Source of the DNA: Atopobiaceae bacterium
GTDB taxonomy: Bacteria > Actinomycetota > Coriobacteriia > Coriobacteriales > Atopobiaceae
DNA: 13,061 nucleotides
Assembly (NCBI GenBank): GCA_017510875.1
Contig: JAFWLX010000138.1
Location: 1 to 13,061, forward strand
Reading direction: 5' to 3'
Part shown: piece by piece, positions 6,835-13,061 of the stretch
Layout: the number at the start of each line of letters is the position of its first letter
How positions within the stretch are numbered: the first letter of the stretch is position 1
Made by a program: the position numbers and the translations under genes
The notes under the pieces: model-generated
Seen by the model: only the letters and a program-made list of their open reading frames with translations
Database searches by the model: none
What the model was told of the DNA's origin: nothing

Positions 6835-8340
6835 TCACCTATCCGTATCCAAGGCGTATTTCTCGATGTCCATGACAACCTTGCCCTTGGCATCAAACGA
6901 GATGCCTGTTGCAGCAAGCTCGGTAGGAATGACCATGCTCATCGCTTGCTCGCCTCCGCCCGCAAAGACCTCGATGCTAAAGCGGTCGAGCAGAATGCGC
7001 AGGTCAAAGTAGCCCTCTGTCGGTGTGACATCGCACGCACAGGTATGCACGACCATACGGCGCGCCCCGCTGTAGCGACGGTCAAGGCAAAGCCTTCCTG
7101 TCTCTAGGTCAAGCGTGAGCGTTGTGCGGCAATCCTGCCCCTCTGCAACGTTCACCGTAAAGCTGCCAAGTGAAGCCTCCGTCGCCGGACGCACGCGCAC
7201 GACGATGTCCGCACAACGTCCTTCAATGCCTTCCAGCTCTGTACGGTCATCGACCGTCACGTCCTGATAGGCTACCTGCGTACCACGCAGATCCTCAATC
7301 TCGCGCACAGGCCACTGGAAGAGCCTGCCGTCACGTACGCGCAGCTCGCGTGGTACTGTCATCTGCCCAAACCAGCGTCTGTCGGGCAGCAGCAGTCGGG
7401 TGGTATCCCAGTTCTGCATCCAGGCAATCATCACACGACGGCCGTCGGGCGTCAGCGTGGTCTGCGGTGCGTAGAAGTCGATACCGTAGTCGATGGCATG
7501 CAGGGTTTCCTCCACAAACGTGTGACCGTCTTCTCCAAGGGTTCCTATGCAGTACAGGGCACAGCCACCAAGGCGCTCATATTCGGCCGTCAGCATCTTT
7601 AGTGGGCTGACGAGCAGGACTTCCTTGCCGTCTAGCTCAAAGAGGTCAGGGCACTCCCACATCATGCCAAAACGGTGGCCATTACGGGTAACCTCGCCCA
7701 CGTACTTCCAGCTGAGGGCGTCTTCGCTCGAGAATAACAGCACGCAACCGTCGCCATCCTCGGCGGCCGCCCCCACCACACAACGATAGCTACCGTCTTC
7801 CTCGCGCCAGATCTTTGGATCGCGGAAGTTCTGGCGCATCCAGCCCGCTGGCAACACGCTGTCGTGAATCAAAGGGTTGCCCGCAGCCTTCTCGTAGTCC
7901 ACGCCATCGCCAATGGCCACACACTGCGCCTGTCGTGACACGGGAAGACCCTCTTGCGTGACGCCCTCGTGCCGCACGCCGGTATAAAGCAGCAGCTGTC
8001 GTCCGTCATCCAGCTCGATTGCGCTACCCGAGAAGCAGCCTGCCTCATCAAAGGACGCGTCTGGCGCAAGCGCACACGGCAGGAACGCCCAATGCAGCAG
8101 GTCTTCGCTCACCGCATGACCCCAGTGCATGGGTCCCCACACCGTAGAATAGGGATGGTACTGGTAAAAGAGGTGGTACTGTCCTTTGTAGCACGAGAAC
8201 CCATTGGGGTCGTTCATCCAGCCCACATATGGGCTCAGGTGATACGCCGGCCGTCCCTCGCCGCCAATACAGCTTCCCACGCGTGCCTCGTAGGCGCGCG
8301 CAGCCTCAAGCTTGCTCGTCTGGTCAAGTCCACCCATCAT
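6835..8340 (-). CDS. Glycoside hydrolase family 32: sucrose-6-phosphate hydrolase / beta-fructofuranosidase
   Basis: 501 residues with the GH32 five-bladed propeller motifs in order: WMNDPNG (41-47, nucleophile D44), YHLFYQYHP, FRDP (172-175, transition-state-stabilising D174) and WECPD (228-232, acid/base E229), then a C-terminal beta-sandwich region (about 355-501). There is no signal peptide, so it acts inside the cell, cleaving sucrose, sucrose-6-phosphate or short fructans to release fructose units. The start at 8340 is chosen because GGGAG lies 5 bases upstream; an in-frame ATG at 8358 has only a weak site. Upstream, TTGCAG (8397-8392) and TATTTT (8372-8367) with a 19-base spacer are a weak candidate promoter. 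No sugar transporter or regulator is adjacent, so the exact substrate cannot be told. The next gene starts 65 bases downstream with no terminator visible between them. Confidence 0.95.
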   Translation of the reverse strand: MMGGLDQTSKLEAARAYEARVGSCIGGEGRPAYHLSPYVGWMNDPNGFSCYKGQYHLFYQYHPYSTVWGPMHWGHAVSEDLLHWAFLPCALAPDASFDEAGCFSGSAIELDDGRQLLLYTGVRHEGVTQEGLPVSRQAQCVAIGDGVDYEKAAGNPLIHDSVLPAGWMRQNFRDPKIWREEDGSYRCVVGAAAEDGDGCVLLFSSEDALSWKYVGEVTRNGHRFGMMWECPDLFELDGKEVLLVSPLKMLTAEYERLGGCALYCIGTLGEDGHTFVEETLHAIDYGIDFYAPQTTLTPDGRRVMIAWMQNWDTTRLLLPDRRWFGQMTVPRELRVRDGRLFQWPVREIEDLRGTQVAYQDVTVDDRTELEGIEGRCADIVVRVRPATEASLGSFTVNVAEGQDCRTTLTLDLETGRLCLDRRYSGARRMVVHTCACDVTPTEGYFDLRILLDRFSIEVFAGGGEQAMSMVIPTELAATGISFDAKGKVVMDIEKYALDTDR

Positions 8341-8437
8341 CAGCACTCCCTGCCTCATAGCTTCTTAAAATACCAGCTACTTGGCATGATACTGCAAGAA
8401 GTTGGGACCTGACTCCACGCTGGCGGCAGAGCGGACG

Positions 8438-8498
8438 GATGACAGGAGGACGGTTCTGTTGTCATCTGATATGACAACAGAACCGTCCCCCTGTCATC
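8438..8498. repeat. Palindrome 2, 28-bp stem with 5-base loop
   Basis: Arms 8438-8465 and 8471-8498 pair with a single mismatch (8447 against 8489), reading GATGACAGG...GACGGTTCTGTTGTCAT and its complement. It covers the last bases and stop codon of the small membrane-protein gene (stop 8496-8494) and precedes the GH32 gene. No T-run follows on the minus strand, so it is not a standard intrinsic terminator although it may end or stabilise the group A transcript. Its GGACGGT core and TGACAAC words recall palindrome 1, suggesting related dispersed elements. Confidence 0.88.
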
Positions 8499-8958
8499 TT
8501 AAGAGGTAGATGGCGCACGCCATCAGGGCTAAGGCCAAGAGCGCCAACCCAACAGGCTGGTAGAAGACGATCAGTGGCGAGGTGGTGCCATAGATCTCAA
8601 GCACGCCACGCAGGCAGCTACCCACAGCGAGCGTCATCACGCCACAAGCCCAAATCTGGCGAGAGGTCATAGAAGCCTCGAAGTCAAGCATCCGTTCCAA
8701 CAGCGCTGGAACGACGCCAAGCACCAACGGGTACGCAAAGAGCGTCACCATCCACACTGACCATACCCCATGGCTAAAGTGCTCGTATACCGCCGAGAAG
8801 ATGGCGCAGAACAGCGCTGCAAGGGCATAGCGGCGCAGGGACGTCACAGTCGAGCTGCGCCAGGCGCTTCGCGTACGCTTGCGGCTCCGCACGTACGACT
8901 CTAGATACGCGCTCCGCCTTACTGCCTCAAACTGATTACTCTGAGCGAAGGTAGACAA
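8494..8958 (-). CDS. Small multi-pass membrane protein of unknown function
   Basis: 154 residues that I do not recognise as a named family. The first 42 residues are hydrophilic and strongly basic (YVRSRKRTRSAWR). Four hydrophobic segments follow (about 43-61, 66-87, 102-121 and 128-152), so the N-terminus probably faces the cytoplasm. The start is TTG at 8958, inside the end of the glycosidase gene (23-base overlap), with AAAGGAG at 8976-8970 and a rather long 11-base spacer; a GTG start at about residue 23 is the alternative. The overlap indicates coupling to the glycosidase, so a role with the surface-sugar genes is likely. The stop codon lies inside palindrome 2. Confidence 0.72.
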   Translation of the reverse strand: MSTFAQSNQFEAVRRSAYLESYVRSRKRTRSAWRSSTVTSLRRYALAALFCAIFSAVYEHFSHGVWSVWMVTLFAYPLVLGVVPALLERMLDFEASMTSRQIWACGVMTLAVGSCLRGVLEIYGTTSPLIVFYQPVGLALLALALMACAIYLLR

Positions 8959-9949
8959 TGTCGCTCACGCTCCTTTCGTGGATGGACCTGCCGTTTGTGG
9001 TGGGGTTATTTACAACCGTGCCCTCGTACCACAGCGTGGAAGAGCCCCCACCATCAAGGTTGTAGGCGCACTGCACGCCAAGCTCGTCGACCATGAACGT
9101 CGCCAGCTCTTGCAGCGTGAGCCCCTCAGACTCGTTCGTACGCCCGTCAGACACAACAAGCACGTAGTGCCCATCCGACACTTTGCCAATTGCCGTGCGC
9201 GGGTTGCTTGCCATGGCTCGGCCTACCTCGTCATTTGCATCAACCGCCACAGCACCGTTCACGACAAGGCCAGGACCAAACGAGAATACCTGCCATGCGC
9301 CAGCGTCAACCAGATCCTGCGCGCTCACGTCTCCCTCGCAAACCACCTCAAAGGTTCCGTCGGCATAGATGACCAGGTCTTCCTGGCTTGCAGAGGCTGC
9401 CTCGCTGCGATACAGCACGCCGTTGCGCACCACATAGCCCGCATTGCGCGCGCCGTAGTAGTCTCCGTTGATGGCCACCGTCGCGCCGGCAGCCTCGGCC
9501 ATAGCCGAGGTCGTGTCGGTGACGTTCTTGCCGTAGGTGCCACTCGCAAAGGCAGTCAGAACCTGCGTGGCATCGCTTGCATAGACATCGACGACGTAGA
9601 TTGTGGTGTCGTTGTACCGCACCTGCGAAAGGCTCGTGGTCACCCCGGAATCAGCGACTTCTGTTGACTCGGCAGCGTCTTCCGTACCCCCAACTACGGT
9701 AGTGCTCTTGACCGATGCGTTGTCCTCGTCCGTCGCCTGGGCCGTTGCCGCCAACGCCGCCGCGGCAGCCTCCTGCGTGTTAGTCGCAACCTGCGCATAG
9801 CTTCGCGTGATCACAAACGTGTCAAGCAGCACGTAGACCGATAAGCACAGCAAGACGACGGCATAGACGGCTACCAGCGGAAACCTTCGGCGACTCTGAT
9901 GGCCGCCATTGCTTGCCGGCATCGCTGGGCTACTCTTCATATGTCGCAT
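8936..9949 (-). CDS. Membrane-anchored or secreted phosphodiester glycosidase (NAGPA/PF09992 family)
   Basis: 337 residues. A basic N-terminus and one hydrophobic helix (24-45) form a signal anchor; a low-complexity Ala/Thr/Ser linker follows (52-105), typical of a spacer outside the membrane. The catalytic domain spans 108-337 with family motifs AINGDYYG (159-166), FGPGLVVNG (224-232), NPRTAIG (249-255), VVSDGR (265-270), NLDGGGSSTLW (297-307) and ERSVSDIVYL (325-334). Family members include the human enzyme that removes GlcNAc from phosphodiesters and bacterial proteins linked to exopolysaccharide. The likely role is trimming sugar-phosphodiester links in a cell-surface polymer. AGGAGG lies 5 bases before the ATG, which overlaps the glycosyltransferase stop (TGATG). 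Domain identity is firm; the substrate is inferred. Confidence 0.9.
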   Translation of the reverse strand: MRHMKSSPAMPASNGGHQSRRRFPLVAVYAVVLLCLSVYVLLDTFVITRSYAQVATNTQEAAAAALAATAQATDEDNASVKSTTVVGGTEDAAESTEVADSGVTTSLSQVRYNDTTIYVVDVYASDATQVLTAFASGTYGKNVTDTTSAMAEAAGATVAINGDYYGARNAGYVVRNGVLYRSEAASASQEDLVIYADGTFEVVCEGDVSAQDLVDAGAWQVFSFGPGLVVNGAVAVDANDEVGRAMASNPRTAIGKVSDGHYVLVVSDGRTNESEGLTLQELATFMVDELGVQCAYNLDGGGSSTLWYEGTVVNNPTTNGRSIHERSVSDIVYLRSE

Positions 9950-10989
9950 CAGTACCTCCTCCCCTGAAAGACAAACCTGCTTTGCAGCACCCAGCTAAAG
10001 AGGAAGAACCCAAGTTCTACCACGAGCTTGGACAATGCGGCAGGCAGACGGAGCAAGTCAACAAGCAGCAGCACGGAAAGCGTGTTGGCCACCAGGATTG
10101 AGAGGGCGAGCAGTGCATAGCGCACCGCCGTAACATAGAGGCTCTCGGTGCTGCGGAACACCAGCTGGCGATTGACCTGGAAGTTGAAGCTTGCGCTCAC
10201 CAGTCGCGCCACCACGTTCGACACCGCCACACCTGCGTCGCCCCATGTCACCAACAGGGTGGACAGCAGCCAGAAGAGGCCGTAATCAACCATAAAGCTC
10301 GCAAGGGACGATGCGGCAAACGTCAGGATTCCCCCGTAGATGCGCAGGGAGTCCTGCACGGGCCTGAAGTGGGAGGACGCGTTGTCCTCCTCGTAGATGG
10401 TGGTAACGGGCACCTCGCGAATCTCGACGCCCTGCGCCGGGCACGCAAGCAGGACGTTCATCTCGTACTCATACCGCTCGCCACTGATAGCAACGAGAAA
10501 CGATATGAGCGCTGCCGGAAACGCACGCAGGCCCGTTTGGGTGTCACTTACGCAGGCGCCTGACACCAGGTGATAGACCTCACGCGTCAGCTTGTTGCCC
10601 AGCCGGCTGCGCAGGGGAACGCCTTCTTCTTCAAAGCTCCGACATCCCAAGACCATGGTGTCATGTGACGACTGCGCTTCCTGGGCGCAGCGCAGCACAT
10701 CGGCAGGGTCATGCTGCCCGTCAGCATCAACGGTAACGACCACGGTGTCCTCGGGATAGTGCTGTTGAATGTAGCGCAGCCCCTGCTTAAGAGCATGCCC
10801 CTTGCCATGGTTCTCTCCATAGCCGATGACCGTGGCAAAGCGGCAGGCCAATTTGAACAGCGGCCTGTAGCGCATGCCGCTTCCGTCATCGACCACAACG
10901 CCCTCGACCCCTCGCGCGCGCAGCGCTTCCACCAGATCGAGCAGTCGGCAGTCGGGTTGGTATGTAGGAATGAGCGCAACGGTTGTCAT
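9949..10989 (-). CDS. GT2 glycosyltransferase (polyprenyl-phosphate sugar synthase type) fused to GtrA-like membrane domain
   Basis: 346 residues. The N-terminal GT-A fold resembles DPM1/polyprenyl-phosphate glycosyltransferases: VALIPTYQP (4-12), VVDDGSG (32-38), GKGHALKQG (62-70), VDADGQHDP (87-95, DxD metal site), DTQTGLRAF (149-157) and YEYEMNVLL. Residues about 222-346 hold four hydrophobic helices with the pattern of GtrA/PF04138, including FQVNRQLVF and a C-terminal LQSRFVFQ. Such proteins put a sugar from a nucleotide donor onto a polyprenyl phosphate, and GtrA domains are proposed to help flip it. Start ATG 10989 begins right at the conserved strand and has GGGAAG 5 bases upstream; a longer frame to 11148 adds 53 residues without family similarity. 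It is the first gene of the three-gene group and touches the glycosidase gene. Confidence 0.92.
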   Translation of the reverse strand: MTTVALIPTYQPDCRLLDLVEALRARGVEGVVVDDGSGMRYRPLFKLACRFATVIGYGENHGKGHALKQGLRYIQQHYPEDTVVVTVDADGQHDPADVLRCAQEAQSSHDTMVLGCRSFEEEGVPLRSRLGNKLTREVYHLVSGACVSDTQTGLRAFPAALISFLVAISGERYEYEMNVLLACPAQGVEIREVPVTTIYEEDNASSHFRPVQDSLRIYGGILTFAASSLASFMVDYGLFWLLSTLLVTWGDAGVAVSNVVARLVSASFNFQVNRQLVFRSTESLYVTAVRYALLALSILVANTLSVLLLVDLLRLPAALSKLVVELGFFLFSWVLQSRFVFQGRRY

Positions 10990-11007
10990 ATCTGCTTCCC
11001 TTCTCTC

Positions 11008-11096
11008 GCCCATCTGGACTCTTACGGTACGAGATGGGCCTGAAGGGGCGCTTAAAGCGCCGCTGCTACAGGCGCCTGTCACAAGACTGAATTCAG
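11008..11096 (-). promoter_or_regulatory. Cluster of four inverted repeats in the leader of the glycosyltransferase operon
   Basis: Four symmetric elements occur in 89 bases. GCCCATCT/AGATGGGC (11008-11015 with 11032-11039) ends 7 bases before the start gene's ribosome site. GGCGCTT/AAGCGCC (11047-11053 with 11055-11061) surrounds one base. ACAGGCGCCTGT (11068-11079) and CTGAATTCAG (11087-11096) are self-complementary. They could form leader RNA hairpins or bind a dimeric regulator. The GGCGCC-type arms of neighbouring elements could also pair with each other. No T-run marks a terminator. Function is unproven. Confidence 0.4.
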
Positions 11097-11421
11097 CCTG
11101 AGTGCCCAAGAGCTTAATCGGCGGCAGAAAGACAAGCTCGGCTATCATGAGTTGGGCAACTCAGGCAATTGGAAGTAACGGGGCAGGGAGAGGGTTCTGG
11201 GCATTGCGGCGCTCCTGGTGTTGCTGACGGAAACAATCTTCGTTCGGTTGGCGTGACAAGGGAATAGACTACACCGCTGTTTGCGGGGTTTACTGTTGGT
11301 TTGTGGATTCCCGCCATCTCTACAATGTTGCTGGGAGCGACATTGCGGGGAGTGATGCGTGTAGTCTTTGCTGTCTGGACCAGCTGCTGCCATCTCTTTG
11401 CTAGGCCAGCGTTGTTCCGGG

Positions 11422-11454
11422 GCCTGTCAAGAGGGGTAACCCCTCTTGACAGGC
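11422..11454. repeat. Palindrome 3, perfect 16-bp arms
   Basis: Arms 11422-11437 (GCCTGTCAAGAGGGGT) and 11439-11454 are exact reverse complements around an A at 11438. It stands in the gene-poor region, with no T-run on either side. Length and perfection are comparable with palindromes 1b and 2, and all three contain TGACA/TGTCA words in their outer arms, but the cores differ. Confidence 0.88.
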
Positions 11455-11698
11455 GGATGACAGCCGGTCTACCAGCGCTATGCCAATTCTGGTCTAACAA
11501 AGAGAAGAGGTATGCTCGCAAGACCGCATTGCTTGGGGTCGCATGCGAATCATGCCTATTGGCAAGGCGAAAATGCACCCTGAACAGAGTAGCCGACCCT
11601 CTTGGAGAGGCGCTTTCTCTACCTTTGCAGCTCGCAATTGCTCCCATTTGCAGTATGACCGCCATAGCGTCACCGCAGTGGCCGGACACCGCGTGAAG

Positions 11699-11704
11699 TA
11701 TAAT
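11699..11704 (+). promoter_or_regulatory. Candidate -10 box for the tandem glycosyltransferase gene
   Basis: A perfect TATAAT on the plus strand, in a stretch otherwise rich in G and C, 104-134 bases upstream of the candidate GTG starts. No good -35 hexamer lies 16-18 bases upstream (CAGTGG at 11676-11681 is the best spaced), so this is a partial match. A small hairpin GGGTT/AACCC (11711-11715 with 11727-11731) would lie at the start of the transcript. Confidence 0.35.
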
Positions 11705-11837
11705 CATCGCGGGTTTCTTGTTGGACAACCCACATAACCAGAAGCCGTTCCTAAGCTCTGAGGGTACGGCATGGGGATCGCTGTCGATTCGAACGGGGTA
11801 TAGGGACGTGGCAAGAACACCATGCGGATCCGGCATA

Positions 11838-13061
11838 GTGGCTCAAGGTGCCGAGTCGAGCGGTCGCGTGAGGATCTCCGTGATCCTGCCCGTCTATAAC
11901 GTGGGGCCCTACATCGGCCGCTGCATCGAAAGCCTGCAGGCCCAGACGCTTGCCGAGCTCGAGTTTATATTCGTGGACGACCGCTCGACTGACGGCTCGA
12001 TGGAGGCCGTCGAGGCCTGGGCGGAGCGGGACGGCCGCGTGCGCATCCTGCGCAACGAGGAGAACCTGGGCGCAGGCCCCTCCCGCAACCGCGGGATAGA
12101 GGCCGCCCGCGGCGACTACCTCTCGTTCGTGGACCCCGACGACTGGGTCTCCCCCGACTTCTACGAGCTGCTCTACGCGACGGCCGCCTCGGGCGGCGGG
12201 CACGACATAGCGAAGGGGACCCGACGCAAGGTGGACGCCGAGGGCGGAGAGGCCGGGCCCGCCGACCAGGAGCTCAACGACAGAATCGCCGGCCGATCAC
12301 CAAAAGGCCAGCCCCTATATGGTGCCTTTACCTACGAGCACCAGTCAGCGCTCTACCGACGCGAGCTCTTCCAAGACGGAAGCGCCCGCTACGGGACGTC
12401 GAGGAACGCCCAGGATACGACATTTCTACTGCAAGTTTGCTACCAGACAGGTGACATCGTGCTCGAGAGGAAGGCGGTGTACTACTACGCCCAGCGAAAG
12501 GGCTCGGCGGTTCACGGAGCGGATGCAAAAAGAGCCGACGGCGAAATAGATGCTCTGATAGAAAAGGTCGAGTTTTTACAGAGAAAGGGTGTCGACGATT
12601 CCGCGATTCGCTATCTGCTTGTCAAAGCTCGGGTTTGTCTTGACTGTTTTCACGGCTCGCAGTATAGAGACGATGCGGCGCTTGAGGACTACAAACATGC
12701 CGCCGCTCGTATTGCGGAAGCATTCGCACCCATCCCCGGACTGTTTGGGGCTTCTGGAACGCTACCTCAGTTGAAGGATGTCCCCGTAGGCAGTCTCCTT
12801 ACGATCCCCGGCCTGCGCGCCCCCGGCGAGGGCGGGGTGCGCGTCTCGGTGATCCTGCCCGTCCACGACGTGGGGGACTACATAGGGAGGTGCGTCGAGA
12901 GCCTGCGCGCGCAGCTCCTGGACGGCCTGGAGTTCGTGTTCGTGGACGACCGCTCCTCCGACGGCTCCATGGCCGCCGTGGAGGCCTGGGCGGCGGAGGA
13001 CGGGCGCGTGCGGATCCTGAGGAACGCGGAGAACCTCGGCCCAGGCCCCTCCCGCAACCGC
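11838..13061 (+). CDS. Tandem multi-module GT2 glycosyltransferase, cut by the window end
   Basis: An uninterrupted plus-strand frame of 408 codons that runs off the right edge. Module 1 (residues 10-310) is a GT-A glycosyltransferase of family 2: RISVILPVYNVGPYIGR, FVDDRSTDGS (45-54), NLGAGPSRNRGIEAARGDYLSFVDPDDW (split here as GPSRNRGIEAARGDY and SFVDPDDW, DxD at 99-101) and NAQDTTF (190-196), where the catalytic-base acid usually sits (D193). Module 2 begins at residue 333 with the same motifs and continues past the edge. Of 76 comparable residues, 59 match module 1. Such proteins transfer sugars from nucleotide donors to surface polymers at the cytoplasmic face; repeated modules suggest several transfers by one protein. 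The start is uncertain: GTG 11838 is nearest the domain, GTG 11808 and TTG 11718 are in frame, and none has a good ribosome site. The frame is open from 11697. Confidence 0.88.
   Translation, partial: MAQGAESSGRVRISVILPVYNVGPYIGRCIESLQAQTLAELEFIFVDDRSTDGSMEAVEAWAERDGRVRILRNEENLGAGPSRNRGIEAARGDYLSFVDPDDWVSPDFYELLYATAASGGGHDIAKGTRRKVDAEGGEAGPADQELNDRIAGRSPKGQPLYGAFTYEHQSALYRRELFQDGSARYGTSRNAQDTTFLLQVCYQTGDIVLERKAVYYYAQRKGSAVHGADAKRADGEIDALIEKVEFLQRKGVDDSAIRYLLVKARVCLDCFHGSQYRDDAALEDYKHAAARIAEAFAPIPGLFGASGTLPQLKDVPVGSLLTIPGLRAPGEGGVRVSVILPVHDVGDYIGRCVESLRAQLLDGLEFVFVDDRSSDGSMAAVEAWAAEDGRVRILRNAENLGPGPSRNR
11865..12092 (+). repeat. Internal duplication, copy 1 (GT2 module 1 N-terminal core)
   Basis: Encodes 76 residues repeated 969 bases (323 codons) downstream, with 59 identical by manual count. 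Nucleotide identity is high too, including a shared 18-base end GGCCCCTCCCGCAACCGC. Third codon positions are almost all G or C. Confidence 0.88.
12834..13061 (+). repeat. Internal duplication, copy 2 (GT2 module 2 N-terminal core, cut by edge)
   Basis: In-frame second copy of the segment at 11865-12092, complete to the window end. It contains VRVSVILPVHDVGDYIGR and FVDDRSSDGS. The copy almost certainly continues, since the window stops in the middle of the conserved NLGPGPSRNR motif. Confidence 0.88.

Larger units (their letters stand above)
10990..11837. other. Long region between divergent genes without a convincing CDS
   Basis: 848 bases between the minus-strand glycosyltransferase and the plus-strand tandem glycosyltransferase, visibly less GC-rich than its neighbours. 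Open frames exist on both strands (minus 11836-11114; plus 11301-11696) but their products lack domain patterns and ribosome sites. A plus-strand frame near 11180-11250 encodes a hydrophobic stretch (LGIAALLVLLTETIFVRLA) ending in TGA at 11251, and a different frame downstream gives further hydrophobic segments. This could be a decayed membrane-protein gene or chance. It also holds four inverted repeats close to the minus-strand gene, palindrome 3, and a plus-strand -10 box. Confidence 0.55.

Noticed and set aside
8438..8498. Rho-independent terminator for the group A operon
   Set aside because: No T-run follows the stem on the minus strand and the stem is far longer than usual. Kept as a palindromic repeat.
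10990..11148. 53-residue N-terminal extension of the GT2-GtrA protein
   Set aside because: The conserved GT2 strand begins at the internal ATG 10989, which has a fitting ribosome site; the extension reads through leader inverted repeats.
11301..11696. 131-codon open frame on the plus strand
   Set aside because: It crosses palindrome 3 and has no ribosome site or recognisable family. Only its hydrophobic start is noted as a possible gene remnant.
11784..11796. tRNA-like T-loop word (GTTCGAATC on the minus strand)
   Set aside because: The flanking bases cannot form a 5-bp T-stem and no acceptor or anticodon arm is present at the right distance.
11771..11803. Ten-codon leader peptide frame beginning ATGGGGATCGCT, preceded by GAGGG
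   Set aside because: Possible, but too short, without regulatory codons or an adjoining terminator-like structure, so not supported as a gene.
11114..11836. 240-codon open frame on the minus strand
   Set aside because: No domain pattern, no ribosome site, a Pro/Ser/Arg-rich random-looking product, and it translates palindrome 3. Best seen as a chance frame.
1..13061. CRISPR array, rRNA, complete insertion sequence or integrase
   Set aside because: No regularly spaced direct repeats, rRNA-like stretches or transposase/integrase motifs were seen in any frame.

Overview
The window is a GC-rich, mostly minus-strand stretch. It probably comes from a member of the Coriobacteriia (Olsenella/Atopobium/Collinsella-like Actinomycetota). 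That assignment rests on G/C-rich third codon positions, strong AGGAG-type ribosome sites, long perfect palindromes between genes, and gene content: SpoIIE-type phosphatase, substrate-binding/permease fusion, family II pyrophosphatase and multi-module GT2 proteins. It is an inference, not a search result.

Layout. Positions 1-118 are an edge with no assignable gene. From 10989 down to 119 every confident gene is on the minus strand, in two groups. Group A is transcribed first from the right: a GT2-GtrA glycosyltransferase (10989-9949), a secreted or anchored phosphodiester glycosidase (9949-8936) and a small four-helix membrane protein (8958-8494). These genes overlap or touch, so they form one operon that probably acts on surface sugars. 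A 28-bp-stem palindrome covers the end of group A. Group B follows: a GH32 sucrose/fructan hydrolase (8340-6835), a membrane-tethered DHH-family pyrophosphatase (6769-5615), a substrate-binding/permease fusion (5557-4004), an ABC ATPase with a GHKL-ATPase-like tail (4007-2907), two palindromes, and a multi-domain SpoIIE-type phosphatase ending in another GHKL ATPase domain (2728-119).

The most unusual part is 119-5557. An amino-acid-type ABC importer has its binding protein fused to the permease, apparently with the two lobes in swapped order. Its ATPase carries a C-terminal domain resembling anti-sigma kinases of the RsbW type. The adjacent gene encodes the matching kind of PP2C phosphatase, itself with an RsbW-like domain. 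I read this as a possible transporter-coupled partner-switching or phospho-signalling unit. No STAS partner or sigma factor is visible here, so the output is unknown.

To the right is an 848-base region (10990-11837) with no convincing gene. It holds several inverted repeats, a 16-bp-arm palindrome and a consensus -10 box pointing right. From about 11838 to the window end, a plus-strand reading frame encodes at least two GT2 glycosyltransferase modules in tandem with a 323-codon period. The protein runs off the edge. Its module cores are very GC-rich while the intervening region is not, which suggests cassette-like recombination.
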